Positions 44,263-55,515 are shown, counted from the stretch's first letter. The stretch is 64,000 nt of DNA from Patiria miniata (GCF_015706575.1 NW_024037059.1:29956129-30020128); one strand, 5' to 3'. Notes: generated by a model from the sequence alone, not told the origin. Program-made: numbers and translations.

Positions 44263-45230
44263 TGTAAATTCCGTAAATCTCTGTCTGTCTGTCTGTATTT
44301 TGATTATCTTCAGAACCGGACACCGTATGAAGTTGAAAATCGGTGAGTGTATTGCTCGGGACCCCAGAATGTGCAGTGCCAAGTTTGAATTTGTTTGGAT
44401 GAGCGGTTCTTGAAAAAGCTGCAAAAAAGCAACATTTTCTGAGGCAAATGCGGCAGTATTTATAGTCTAGACCACCACGCGCGCACTGCCGTCCTTTTCA
44501 ATTGTTTATGTCATGCTGAAGTGAAAGCGTGCGTGCTCAATATGACGCAACACTGGAAAAAGGACAGGCACATGCATTGTAGGGCGATACCATTGTCCAG
44601 TATGGGTGAATAGCACTGCATACCATATGTTTCTGTATGTACGCGTACGTGGTGGCTGCACGGGAACATTATTTTTTGCAATCGACTGAGCGACCATTGT
44701 AGGCGGTCTACTGAGCAACCTTACGGCAAGGCAATACCATTGTCCAGTAGGGGTGAATGTCTGCAGCTTTTGTGAGAAGCAATCGCCCAAACAACTTCAA
44801 ACTTGGCACAAACTTTGACGTGAGTGTGTGTTCAACCTGTCAAAACAACACCATTGAATCGCATGCGTTGTTTCACGAGCTGCTCTCAAAAACCCTGCAA
44901 GCATGCAACCAATACCAGCGGCAAAGCAATTTGCGCTTCCCGAACATGCACATTTTAGACGGGCACTGCACTAGTTTTTTCAATTATGAAATGCACTTTT
45001 TTTGGGGTTGCTGGTTCCACTTTTTTGACTCGCCCTGTATTTGTGTCAGGTTTTCAACCTCCGCGCCACTAAAACCTTTATATGAAGTTTGACTTAAAGC
45101 CCAACTGCAGCGGAAATCCACAACATATGCTGTCATCACCTGCCAGCCCCAGCCTATAGACTTCGTGCACAGGTACCCCTCGACGGTTATAACGGGAGAG
45201 TTGGGGGAGACCAATGGGAGGGACATTGTG
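44263..45230. other. Intron, dispersed repeats, no gene seen
   Basis: Contains CTGTCTGTCTGTCTGT (44280-44297) and a block (TATGAAGTTGAAAATCGG) shared with 56960. Frames here do not resemble known proteins. Confidence 0.5.
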
Positions 45231-45231
45231 G

Positions 45232-45520
45232 AGAGCTGTGGTCCAATGGTACGGTGTTCGACTCATGTGCTGTACTGCGTGGTTTCGAACCCTGATGGGG
45301 CACACGGTGCTTGTGTTCTTGGGCAAGACACTTTACTACATTTGCCTCTCTCCACCCAGGAGTATAAATGGGTACCTGTGAGGGTAGAGACCAGAAGGCG
45401 CTGACCTCGAGCTGCTGCAAAAACTGGTCTCATGGCCTGATGAACAGGGGTAATAATTGTGAAGCACTTTGAGACCTTTCGTATAATGTGATATATAAGC
45501 ACCACGTTGTTATTCTTACA
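45232..45520 (+). repeat. tRNA-derived SINE, copy 1
   Basis: A box B-like GGTTTCGAACCC (45283-45294) follows an A-box-like head. The body has TTGGGCAAGACACTTTAC and CACCCAGGAGTATAAATGGG and ends in a tail near AAGCACCACGTTGTTATTC. This body is typical of SINEs in marine invertebrates. The second copy (57757-58362) is interrupted by a transposon. Confidence 0.7.
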
Positions 45521-45984
45521 TTTGAACGCATTACACCTGACGCTCACGCGAAGAAGCTAAGGGTTGGTGCAAATCCAGAAAAAAAAATAATCTTGCGCAT
45601 TTCACGCCATATGTGCACGCATCAGACTACGTGCACGTGATGTGTCTCTCCAACTAGGGCTCTCGAAAGTTGTCAAAAGCGCGCTTTTCTGTTGGTGCGA
45701 GGAGTCCATAGGTCTACGATCAGGCCTGGCTAAGCATGCACTTAAGGCCTAGTACATGTATGAGATACAGGAGATTTCTTCAGTCAGATTTGGGGCTGCA
45801 TTGTGTGACAACTTTGTCTATGGTTTGGGTTATTTTGACAGTCTCACAGCTGGGGGGGGGGGTCCACCCCCCTTAAGATCTCGGCCATCGAGTGAAGAAA
45901 AATATCCAAATCGGTACGTGCATAGATCAAATCAGCATGAACATACCCATTTTCACCATTAACGTCTTGTTGTCAACTTGCCAG
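45521..45984. other. Intron, no gene seen
   Basis: Includes a G/C-run block (45850-45875) whose flank AAGATCTCGGCCATCG recurs at 57249. No cyclase exon with the FSDIVGF motif could be found here. Confidence 0.5.
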
Positions 45985-46053
45985 GTCGTTAACTTGTTGA
46001 ATGCCTTGTACACGCTGTTCGACGCCATCATTTCCAACTATGACGTTTACAAG
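45985..46053 (+). CDS. Guanylate cyclase exon VVNLLNALYTLF, copy 1
   Basis: 23 codons (VVNLLNALYTLFDAIISNYD plus VYK) between an acceptor (CTTGCCAG) and a donor (AAG/gtaaat). It corresponds to human NPR1 [23 protein letters not shown], just after the first metal-binding motif. The exon itself is intact. The preceding cyclase exon and the kinase-homology exons are not present upstream, so it probably belongs to a non-functional copy. Confidence 0.8.
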
Positions 46054-46272
46054 GTAAATATTCCAAATTGCCCAGCAAATTGTTTTAGGCCAAACTTGCA
46101 ACAAAATTTCAATCACAGGACGTTAAATGTGTTATTAGCTAATAGTTCCAAGTTATATTAAGACTAAAAAAAAAGATGTATTCAACAATCTAGGAAAGAA
46201 GAAAGCCACACATGTTTTCTATTATATCTGAAAGCAAAATTAACCAATAATGAATGATAACGTCTTACAAAG

Positions 46273-46447
46273 GTTGAAACCATCGGTGATGCCTACATGT
46301 TGGTCTCCGGCCTACCGCTCCGTAATGGCAACCGTCATGCCGGTATGATCGCCTCGGCTGCATGGCATCTCCTGGAGGGTGTTAGTAGTTTCATCGTGCC
46401 GCACAAACAAGAGGAGAAACTCAAACTCCGAATCGGTATTCACTCAG
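46273..46447 (+). CDS. Guanylate cyclase exon VETIGDAYM, copy 1
   Basis: 58 codons plus one base: VETIGDAYMLVSGLPLRNGN through KLKLRIGIHSG. It includes the GDAYM catalytic-core motif and RIGIHSG. Acceptor AAAG and donor g/gtaaga are good. The phase (1) matches the next exon at 46881. Its sequence is open, unlike the copy at 59726. Confidence 0.85.
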
Positions 46448-46494
46448 GTAAGATCGTTGTCTTTGCTTGTGGTCGAGGTACTCATGATGGATCG

Positions 46495-46800
46495 CAACTA
46501 CATCACAAGTCCAGTCACAAGTACATCACAAGTCTAGTCACAAGTCCATCACAAGTCCAGTCACAAGTCCATCACAAGTCCAGTCACAAGTACATCACAA
46601 GTCCAGTCACAAGAACATCACAAGTCCAGTCACAAGTACATCACAAGTCCAGTCACAAGTATACATCACAAGTCCAGTCACAAGTACATCACAAGTACAT
46701 CACAAGTCCAGTCACAAGTACATCACAAGTCCAGTCACAAGTACACCATTAGTCCAGTCACAAGTACCTCACAAGTCCGGTCATAAGTGAATCACAACTT
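46495..46800 (+). repeat. Minisatellite ACAAGTCCAGTCACAAGTAC in cyclase intron
   Basis: About a dozen degenerate units of CACAAGTCCAGT / CACAAGTACATCA. The duplicate intron (60245-60375) has far fewer. The open frame across it is an artefact of the repeat. Confidence 0.9.
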
Positions 46801-46880
46801 CAAGCTCTGCTCAAGCTATTTGTGCTTGAGAATGTTGTGTATGTATGATGATTTCTTCATTGTTTTGGACTTTTTTCAAG

Positions 46881-46979
46881 GATCTTGTGTAACGGGTGTA
46901 ATTGGCCTGACCATGCCTCGGTATTGCCTCTTTGGTGACACGGTCAACACAGCATCTCGTATGGAGTCTAATGGACTTG
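46881..46979 (+). CDS. Guanylate cyclase exon [12 protein letters not shown], copy 1, donor lost
   Basis: Encodes [20 protein letters not shown] and [13 protein letters not shown], the guanine-recognition and transition-state part of the cyclase. The acceptor (TTTTTTCAAG) is good. Where copy 2 has the donor g/gtaagt, this copy reads g/ttaagt: the invariant GT is TT. The expected next exon (LKIHVSPEC) is absent; a transposon nest begins 76 bases later. This is strong evidence that copy 1 is a pseudogene. Confidence 0.85.
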
Positions 46980-47179
46980 TTAAGTAGAATCTTGTGACAC
47001 AAGACAGCTCAAACTATGTTGTCATATCAATAGGTCTCATTCAAATGACGTCATTCAGCGGCGGCGGAACGGGTTTGAAACTGGGGGGGCATCACCAAAA
47101 AGTGGCACTTGCAAACCGTACTGAAATGTCGACACGTTTTTTTTCACCGGACACTTGGCCTCTGTAAAATCCCATAGTA

Positions 47180-47232
<53 letters not shown>

Positions 47233-48665
47233 CTGGTCTGGTACCATCTTGCAACATAGGGGGCGCTCTTCAAAACCAATGATTATATGCTAAATATGCA
47301 TTATGTGCCCATTTTCAGGCCGTATTGTATGGGTTTTGGGACTTGGTTTCCATATTCCTCGTTTATATAGAAAAATATATATACCATTATTCGGATATGG
47401 TGACTTCTAAGAAATATAGGTTTTTTCGGTCAATTTCGGCAAATGACCAGCCAATTTAATTTTCGTGCGTTCGAATTGAAGCTATTTTGCCTCTCCAGTT
47501 GTTACTGCGTTTCAAATTCAGAATTTGGCCATTCAATTTCGTTATGAGGCATTCAAATTCCTTTAGCACTGTGTTCAATTTAGCATATCGTCATTCTTTT
47601 TCGTGACACACAATCATCATTCAATTTAGCAAAGCTGGTTCGACTGGAGATTTTACTGATTTAATTTTTTTCAATTTCGTAAAGAGGCAATCAATTTCGC
47701 TTAAAGAGAATTCAAATAAGTACGACTAAAGATTTACGAGTAATCAGATAAACTGTACTAGGCAACTGTTTCGTATCTTCACTTTAATTCAGGCAAACCT
47801 TGTTTTCTTTATTTATGCTTCCAGTAGACTTTACATGGGGCCAATGAGGTTTTTTCTTCTTCTTTGTTTTCTTCTTCATTCTGTTTTTGGGGGGGGAATC
47901 TTTATTGGTTAACTGACCAAGACCTAATTTTGTATTGTGTTTGAATGGGGTGTTTCTTTATATTTTCCTGGCATTTTATTGTTTATGTTGTTTCTTCCTC
48001 AACCATCAATCTGTTGGCGTGCCAGACATCTTGGCATATATGTTTGGGTATGGTTGTACCACTGCATGCACTTCACTTGGGTGATGACATCAACGCTCTG
48101 GATAGCTGCTTGTTGAAGGAGATCGCACCTCCACTGCTGCATGTTCATTCCTGCTTGCTGGGCAGCCTGTCTGTCTCCGACACGTTGTTGCCACTCAGGT
48201 AACCCAAGGATGCGTTTAACTGCAGCCTTGAATGCAGAGTGTGCCATCTCCGTGCTGTTCAGGAATGGGGAGTAGGGAGGGAGGCGCTTCAGCTGGATCA
48301 TTGGGTTGGCACCTTCAGGGAGTTGGGCTCGCACGTGAGGCCTCGCATTGTCATATATGAGGTAAATGGGTTCGTCGTCTGGGAAAACTGCATCACACTC
48401 TTGAATTGTGTCCGCAAGAAACTCCTCGAATCTCTCTCGCGTCACAGTTTCGAATGCGATTCGGTGGTGCACCAAGCCTACTTCACTAGAAACAGCGAAG
48501 GTGACATTGCAATTTCTCCCTCGTTGTCTGTAGACGACTCGTCTTGCAGCGATCCCTCGTGGAGCTCTACCCTGGGAGCGTCGAGTCCAGACGTTATAAC
48601 CTGTCTCGTCAATGAAGACTAGACGCGCCAGAACACCATGCTGCAGGAACCACTCACAATACTGG

Positions 48666-48692
48666 CAGTGGCGTAGCCAGGAATTTTTCAGT

Positions 48693-48732
<40 letters not shown>

Positions 48733-50200
48733 CGCAGGGGGGGGGGGGCTGGAACATTTCATGGGGGGGAGCAAGCAGGGGCGTCAATCGCTTCTCAAAA
48801 GTGGGGGGGGGGACATACCTTGATCATAACTGAATGATATGATGAAGCGCGAAGCGCGAAGCGCGAAGCCCTTACGGCGTGGGGTTCGGGGCCCGCTTGA
48901 GGGCCCCGAAAGAAAAAAAGGATTCTAGATGTTCTGTGGTGTGATTTGAAGCAATTTTTCACGACTTTCCTCCATGCTTTAATTATATTTTCTTGGCAAA
49001 AGATAATTATTTGAACATCGTTTTCGAGGTTGGAGACATTGAATCAGCTATCGGTATTCTGAGCTATTGGCGTGGGGTTCGGGGCCCGCTTAAGGGCCCC
49101 GAAAAAAATTGGATTTTCGATGCTCTGTGGTGTGATCTGAGGCAAATTCTTACCACTTTAACCAATAATTATCTTAGCTCAAAAGATAATAATTTAAACC
49201 TAATTTTCGAGGTTTTCTCAGCTAAAGGCATAAGAACATTTTGTGAACATTGTTTTCGAGGTTGGAGTCATTGAATCAGCTACCAGAATTCTGAGCTATA
49301 GGCGTGGGGTTCTGGGCCCGCTTAAGGGCCTTGAAAAATTTTGGATTCTAAATGCTCTGTGGTGCTATCTGAGGCAATTTCTGACCACTTTAACCAATAT
49401 TTTCTAAGCAAAAGATACATTGTAGTACACTGTTAAAAAAATATCTGTTTATTAACAGTTGATTCTATTGTCAATTGGCATTACAGGAGTTACTGTTTTT
49501 GCACAGTATATTCTACTGTTTCTTTTTTCTCTGTACATTAACAGCAGATTCTACTTTATTTGATATTGCTCAATTACAGGGGATTCTACTGTTTTGCAAC
49601 AGATGATTAAGTGTTGTCGTTTTGTAACCTAAGGCCAAAAAAAAAAATAAGTCGGTCTCTGGTCAGCGCGCGCGTCGATTTTAAGCATGCGCGTCGATCT
49701 TTTTTTTTTCCAAAATGTTCCGCGGTAGCTCCAACAGCGCCCTCTATTTCCGCACCTCCTCAATTTTTTTTTTACCAAAGAGCACCAAGGAATGGGAAAA
49801 CTGCACCAAGGCAAATGATCGAAAGCACCAAGGCAAATTATGGAGGCCACCAATGTTCATGAGGACACCAAAAAAGCAAAATAGTACCCACTTTGTCTGT
49901 ACAATCCAAGCTGAACAAAAAAAAAAAAAGGAAAAAAAAAAAAAAAAAAGCCGCGTGGCCGCATCAATTCCGGAACTTTGGTCTGACCAGAGACCGAATA
50001 TTTTTTTTTTTTGGCCTAACAGCACGTTCGCTGTTTTTGTTTATCCTTAACAACTCTCTGTAACTGAACAGCAGGTTGTTTTTGTTTAAACGGTGATTAT
50101 TTGATGGGGGCCGATAAGCGACAAAGTGTTCATGTTTGTATCAAGGATTGCAAATGACAGGTCCTGTGTGAGCTTCAGCCCCCCGGTGGCTACGCCACTG
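48666..50200. mobile_element. hAT-type MITE, third layer
   Basis: The ends CAGTGGCGTAGCCAGG and GGTGGCTACGCCACTG lie inside the transposase gene, with 8-mers aatactgg (48658-48665) and catactgg (50201-50208) matching at 7 of 8. It contains long G-runs (48694-48748), three direct repeats around TTCGGGGCCCGCTTGAGGGC (48843-49330), an ACTGTT-rich stretch (49436-49620) and a fourth element. Confidence 0.88.
49633..50016. mobile_element. MITE with GGCCAAAA ends, fourth layer
   Basis: The ends GGCCAAAAAAAA and TTTTTTTTGGCC, with the inner inverted pair GGTCTCTGGTCAG / CTGACCAGAGACC. Relative of 1368-1745. Confidence 0.8.
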
Positions 50201-51245
50201 CATACTGGACGAGTTGATCAAGAACTTCAGGGGAATTTCTTGCATCAGGGACGTCCTCCACTAGTTTTAGTGTAATCATCATTCCATCCTAGGCCCTGGC
50301 TATGGTGGCAGTAGAAACCTGGGGCTTCTCTGGCAGATGCTCACTCAAACTAGCCTTCATTTGTTGAAGTGTCAAGACGGGATTAGCGTCAAGGATGCCT
50401 TGCAGATGGTTTCGCATGTCATCATCCATCTTGCTGTGGGTTGCTCCTCCTCTTGCCAGCGTCTCTCGCCTTCCAGTCCTCAAATATGTTGCAACAATTG
50501 ATCTGGCTCTGGACTTGTTGATGTTCAAATTGACCGCAAGCTGAAGGTAGTCTTGCTCGTTTCCCTCGAAGGCCTCAATCAACCGTTCTCGATCTACCTG
50601 GGCCACTCTAGCGTAGCGACCACGATCTGCCATTTCTAGAAATATGCGTGTAAAACTGTAGCGAAAGCTCGTCTTCGAAGTACATCGGCAAAGTGACTCA
50701 AGTGCCAAAAAGTGAACCGTATTTATGCCTTCAACATTCTTAAGGCAACAAAAATTTAACAAAGCCTTTTTTAGATTGCACAAATTCCAGAAATGACTGC
50801 CCAAAAAATGAATTTGAATGACTAAACACACGCCTCAAAAAGCTCCTGCGAATTTGAATGCTGCTTTGTTGAATTGTTAAATTGCATGATTATTTTGTTA
50901 AATCGAATGACGCAACAGTACATTTGACTGGTCATAAAACGAAATCGAATGACCCTTTTCAGTAGCATTTGATTTCGCGCGAAATAGAATAGCGTAGTGG
51001 TTAAATTGGCTGCTCATTTGCCAAAATTGACCGAGAAAACCTATAGTAAAATACTTTAAGGGCACTTTTTTTTTCTTGAGGAGGCACTTTACTGTTCGAG
51101 GGGGCACATTTATGGCCGCAAAAGGGGCACTTGGGAAAATCTGGGGGGCAAATCAGCAAAAAGAAAACAATTCACACCGTTTTGCTGTGGGGGAGGTGCC
51201 CCCCCCCATCCCCCCCCCCCCGGTTCCGCCGCCCCTGACGTCATT

Positions 51246-51914
51246 TTCTACAGACCTTCCACGTGCATCGGCATTTTGGGCGTCAACTTGCATAACGTGC
51301 ATCGGCGGGTTGCGTTTTTAACACATTTCGAGCAACAAGTGGGCGTGTTTGGAACATGTTCAACACTGCGTAATGCTCGTTCCTTAAACTAACCCCTGGC
51401 TGTGATGATGACGTAAATGACGCTGAATGGCTATTCACAGCGTACTGCGCGCGCATTTCGAAGATTGCACGCCGGGCACGCCCATTTGCACGTAACGTCA
51501 CGTACGAAAAAAGAATTATGATTCAAAAGTCGCGATGCCTGAACGATATGGATTATGTCAGCCGCGTTTTTCGCTAACAAAAACCTGTATCTGTGGTTGT
51601 AAAGGCACAAAAGGGGTACATACATTTAATACAAATCTTTGCTAATTAACACAACGTCCAAACGTTGTGTTTGAAAGGATTGATTCTTCAAAATCACAAC
51701 TTTTAACATTTTAAAGATGGCGTCGGCACGTAAAACGGATAATTATTATGTGCCATATTTTGGCCCATTTAAATTACACAATTTCAGGGGTTATAATCGC
51801 GCAAGGCATGATGGGAAACAACATGGCGCTGCAAGATCGTACCCACGGGGCACGAGGTTGTATAAACTGGCAAGTGGGCCCCCCCCCCACATTTTCCGTC
51901 CCCCCCCCCCCCAG
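51246..51914. other. Unrecognised segment
   Basis: No counterpart elsewhere in the window and no gene recognised. It ends in C-runs (51881-51912) directly at the start of the TRIM-unit remnant. The duplicated cyclase copy would have its LKIHVSPEC exon in this interval; it is not present. Confidence 0.5.
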
Positions 51915-53474
51915 CATCATGTTTAAAACAAACGTTGGTGGGAAGGAACGCTAAACATTTGTGAGAATCTCATGCATTATTTTCCTGATTGGCCTGTACG
52001 CTATACTTAACATGTTCAAAAACTAAGCGAAACGTACGAAAACCAAAGACTCATGTAAAATCCAGTCAAAATGCTGTATGTAATGAACTCACCTACTTCA
52101 ACTGGATCAACAGTTAGCTGAAGTTTTCCACCACAATTACTTATTCCTCCAAATGTAAAAAAAAGTGGCAAAACTACCATCAACTTGTAAGTTGTAAGCC
52201 TTAGGTTTGTACGTGTACATGTCAGGCCTACTTCCTCATGCAATGAATGGTGTAACAACAGCTTCACTCCTTTACTCAACACCGGAAAAACCAGTCGCTA
52301 TTTTTGTCACACAGTACCATAAAAATAGCAACACTATGATAATGATCTATATTCAAGTTCAATATAGGCCTACATACGAACACCCAAACAGCACTGAAAA
52401 TGCCATTGATGATTGATTCAAGTTCACAGTTCAAACAGGCAACTCTGTCTACGGAAGCACATAACGGACATTGCACAAATATCACCACTGCATGTGTTTT
52501 TATAACTGATGATGCATGTATTGTATTCATGTATACCAATAGTATTTTATACTTTGAAAGATATGAAAATGGAAAAAGGAGGGTTAAAAATAAGAACTGA
52601 AAATGAGGATGTGTTAAAGTATCCACGATATAAAGCTAAAAATCAGGAAATATATACCCTACAATTCATGCATGCCCTCTATTGGAGTGACTTTACCCGG
52701 TTGTAGTAGAAAAATAGCACATGGTGGGGGTAAGGTGGCTTGGCTTAAATCCTGGACACAACAGAGATGCCACTTTTTTAGGTTTTAACCTGAAATCAGG
52801 GTTTTTTTTGTAATGTGACAAATTAAAAGTGATGGATTTGGTCTGAAACATCCAGAAAACACACCTGTGAAAGGCGTAAGGGTAGTTTCAGGTTTTTAGT
52901 AGTGTTTCAGGCTTTTTATTGATATATTGGTGGCATCTCTGACACAAGAAGACCCCATTTTTTAGAGAACATCAGAGTCCATCCACAAAATGATCGAGAC
53001 CCAAGTAGGAACATTACAGCAAAAATAGAAATAGAAAAGCAACCCTTAGTACAGCTGGTCGGACTGCCTGTGAAATTATTCTCTCTGGCATTACATGCTG
53101 TCATTGTGAAGAACACAATAAAAGAAGGCCATTTCCAAAGATATGTCAAGTAACACATTTTTGGAAATTTCCCTTAGTAGTTGGTTTGTAATTGGGCGAA
53201 TCCCTGAATGGGTGCGCACAAGCGGTGACACGACGAACACACGCGCGCATACATATCATTCATTGGTTCAGTGCGTGACATTGGGTAGCTGCATCAGCCG
53301 AATGAGAACGTGTCTCAGATGCTGATTTTGGGCACAATTCAAAGTATGACTCGGCAACTTTTGAATTGAAACCGAGACCCTAGAATACTGTTTCCGCTGA
53401 ATACACAGCATTCACAGAGTTAAATCTTCATCAAGTTGTTACGCAACCGTCTTTAGATGTTGAGCACTTTTGTT
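51915..53474. repeat. Right-end remnant of a TRIM unit, no TRIM gene
   Basis: Aligns with 39286-40890 (upstream part of unit D) and includes the candidate 5' exon block ending at 52093. The coding exon, left half and terminal 45 bases of the element are missing. Its first 100 bases look closer to unit B (22980) than to D. Confidence 0.75.
52762..52941. mobile_element. MITE with CAGAGATGCCAC ends, copy 2
   Basis: Same insertion as 40172-40350 with the same acacaa flanks (52756-52761, 52942-52947). Confidence 0.8.
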
Positions 53475-53580
53475 GCTTTAGTTTTCACTGCTGCAAAGTC
53501 TCAATTCCATCATATTTCAAAGGAAACAAGAGATAACTGTTTCAATCATTCTCTGACCTGTGCCTTTCTCTTTTTTTCAG

Positions 53581-53670
53581 GGCAAAGGTGAAATCCTGAC
53601 ATACTGGCTTGAGGGACAGGATCCAAGCTACAAGATCGACAGAATCAAACCACCCAAACAAAACTTGTAA
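53581..53670 (+). CDS. Receptor guanylate cyclase, terminal exon (copy 1)
   Basis: Same acceptor and the same 29-residue ending as 41038-41127. The only base difference noticed is silent (ACA for ACG in LTYWL). It has no penultimate exon of its own, since LKIHVSPEC is missing between 46979 and here. It could only be used by read-through splicing from a more distant copy. The 3' UTR is also well conserved, with AATAAA at 54413-54418. Confidence 0.85.
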   Translation, partial: GKGEILTYWLEGQDPSYKIDRIKPPKQNL

Positions 53671-54529
53671 ACATCTAGCATTATCCCAACATCATCTGCA
53701 ATGGAAGTTACAAAGTCCACTAAATAGCATTTAGATCAGCAATTATTTGTAAAGAGGCAAAAACCATAACCAGCTATCAATCTGAGCCAGAAATTATACC
53801 ACAGTGTGTGTAGGTCTATTTGAAAAAGCTAACAACAAATTCAAATTAGCACGCAGTTTTGTGTTCACCAACAGTTTTGTTGTTCACGAGAACAGCTTTC
53901 ATTTAGCAACTTTAAGAAAAAAAAGGTTTATAAACTAACTAACTTTGATCAAGTCACTTATTGACAAAGACTGAAGTATTTTGAAGTCGCATTATAATCT
54001 ATTACCATGTAGAAGTTCTAACAAAAATGATATCAAACAATCTAAAAAATGTTTTCATCAGACAAACACACTTTGAGTTCAAACTGTTGAGAGTCGCTAC
54101 TTTGGTATTCAAACTTCACAAAAAAAAGAAATGTATATAACATCGAATATTACTATGTAAACTGTTATATATCAGTCTAGTGCAATAATCCAAAGTTGAA
54201 AGAAAAAGCAAGGCTTTTATAGATTTGTAACAAACATGACACTTGAATTGTCATGGTATTGATAAGAACAAAATCAGCATTGTTATTATACAAAAAAAGC
54301 GTGACTATAAACGAACTTTAAATTTACCTTTGTTAACTAATGCAATATGAGGTATGCAGCTGCAAAACAAAAATAGTAGAATGTGAGGACTCGGGTGTTA
54401 TTCACTTTTATAAATAAAGCTTTAGCAATTTTGGACGCACAGATTTTTATAAATTGGCATAGAAGTAAGATGTGTAACGTGAGAATGTATACAGCAAAAA
54501 AAATAAAAACCAATCAGACACTGGTGTAA
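53671..54529 (+). other. Likely 3' UTR of cyclase copy 1
   Basis: Duplicate of 41128-42010. Confidence 0.55.
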
Positions 54530-54808
54530 ATGGAGGATTTTCTATTGTTCCTCTTCGCTTTTCCTTTGTTTATACCTGAACTTTTTCGCAACAGCTCTCA
54601 TTGGTTTTGTACACGTTTTCCAACAAACCAAGGAGTCCTCGATTTGGTTTCTGCCCTCGATGCATCGATGATATTGCACGTGTTCATCCTCGATTTGCAC
54701 CATAAATATGCACAGCATCCTTTTACGAAGCCATTTTGTTGTTTTGTTTTGGTTTATTCACATTCGGAATTCAAAGTTGCCAGATGGATTCCAATTCGAT
54801 TTCTATGA
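54530..54808 (+). CDS. Small conserved open frame, duplicate
   Basis: 92 codons; partner of 42011-42295. Unknown, and possibly not a gene. Confidence 0.2.
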   Translation: MEDFLLFLFAFPLFIPELFRNSSHWFCTRFPTNQGVLDLVSALDASMILHVFILDLHHKYAQHPFTKPFCCFVLVYSHSEFKVARWIPIRFL

Positions 54809-55515
54809 AGATCAGCTTTTAAAAAATATATTTTGACAAGGTTTGCAGTGAAATCAGTCAAAAATGTTATTTTTTTTTTTCTTCAAAAAATCGATGATTT
54901 TTGCCCAAAATCTTTAATATAATTATTGGGTGTTTGAATGTTAATTGATGCTCCTCTTACTTCTAAAAGAATTTCTGCATAGTTTGGAGAAAAGTCATTT
55001 TTGGTCAAATTTCATTTTAAAAAAGTGTTGTTTTTTTTCAATTTTGGCCAAAAATGAAATTGCTTCAAATTTGCTGGAAAGATGCCAGAAGGACCCTAGA
55101 ACGCATTCCAATTTGATTTCTGGACAGATAAGCTTTTAAAAAGGATATTATATAAGAAGATATTAATAGTCGCCCGTAGAGGTACAGATGACGATTCGAG
55201 CATGTATACCTCTAGGGGCGACCATTAATAGTCGCCCGTAGAGGTACAGATGGCGATTCCAGCATGTATACCCCTAGGGGCGATCTACTAATATAGTCGC
55301 CCCTAGAGGTCCTGATGATGATTCCAGCATGTATACCTATAGAAGCGGGACTCTCTGTATCTGTATCACAAAAATGGTCCTTTTTTCCCTCTAGTTTCCC
55401 AACCCATTATTATTATTATTAATTATTAATAATGCAGATTTTATTAAACAAACCTCATTGTGTTTCATGGAATCTGGGTTGGGATTTTTTTTCGTGATAC
55501 AGATACAGAGAGTCT
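54785..55515. repeat. Duplicate of tandem repeat, hairpin array and inverted repeat
   Basis: Corresponds to 42270-43347 with fewer 320 bp units and fewer hairpin units. Confidence 0.75.

Larger units (their letters stand above)
47999..50633 (-). pseudogene. IS630/Tc1-type DDE transposase, interrupted
   Basis: The N-terminal part (from ATG at 50633) is a helix-turn-helix region (MADRGRYARVAQVDRERLIE). It runs in frame to IARA, where TAG at 50289-50291 stands in a likely leucine position, then continues DGMMITLKLVEDVPDARNS up to the MITE insertion. The C-terminal part (48664 to 47999) has the catalytic motifs: D in VFIDETGYN, D in YLIYDNARPH, and E in PYSPFLNSTE, with 33 residues between the last two. 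Removing the MITE gives about 365 codons. This cut-and-paste enzyme would have moved the surrounding element at TA sites. It is dead here from one stop and one insertion. Confidence 0.88.
47417..51043 (-). mobile_element. IS630/Tc1-mariner-type transposon, second layer
   Basis: The ends TAGGTTTTTTCGGTCAATTT and AAATTGACCGAGAAAACCTA are inverted repeats of about 40 bp, flanked by TA on both sides (47415-47416, 51044-51045). The subterminal regions on both sides carry several CAATTTCG / CGAAATYGAATG repeats, possible transposase sites. It holds a transposase gene on the - strand, split by a hAT MITE at 48666-50200. Confidence 0.88.
47056..51237. mobile_element. hAT-type element, outermost layer of a nest
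   Basis: The ends CAGCGGCGGCGGAACGG and CGGTTCCGCCGCCCCTG have a perfect 8 bp duplication acgtcatt (47048-47055, 51238-51245). Its own sequence is only 47056-47416 and 51044-51237, with a G-run of about 52 at 47181-47232. The rest is a Tc1/IS630-type element inserted at TA. Confidence 0.88.

Noticed and set aside
46297-46752. 151-codon frame with HKSSHKYITSPVT repeats
   Set aside because: A cyclase exon read on into an intronic minisatellite; the true exon ends at 46447 with a donor.
48612-48833. Glycine-rich or proline-rich frames at G/C runs (also 8839-9447, 15085-15357 and 47055-47279)
   Set aside because: They are translations of homopolymer runs in hAT-type MITEs, with no conserved protein around them.
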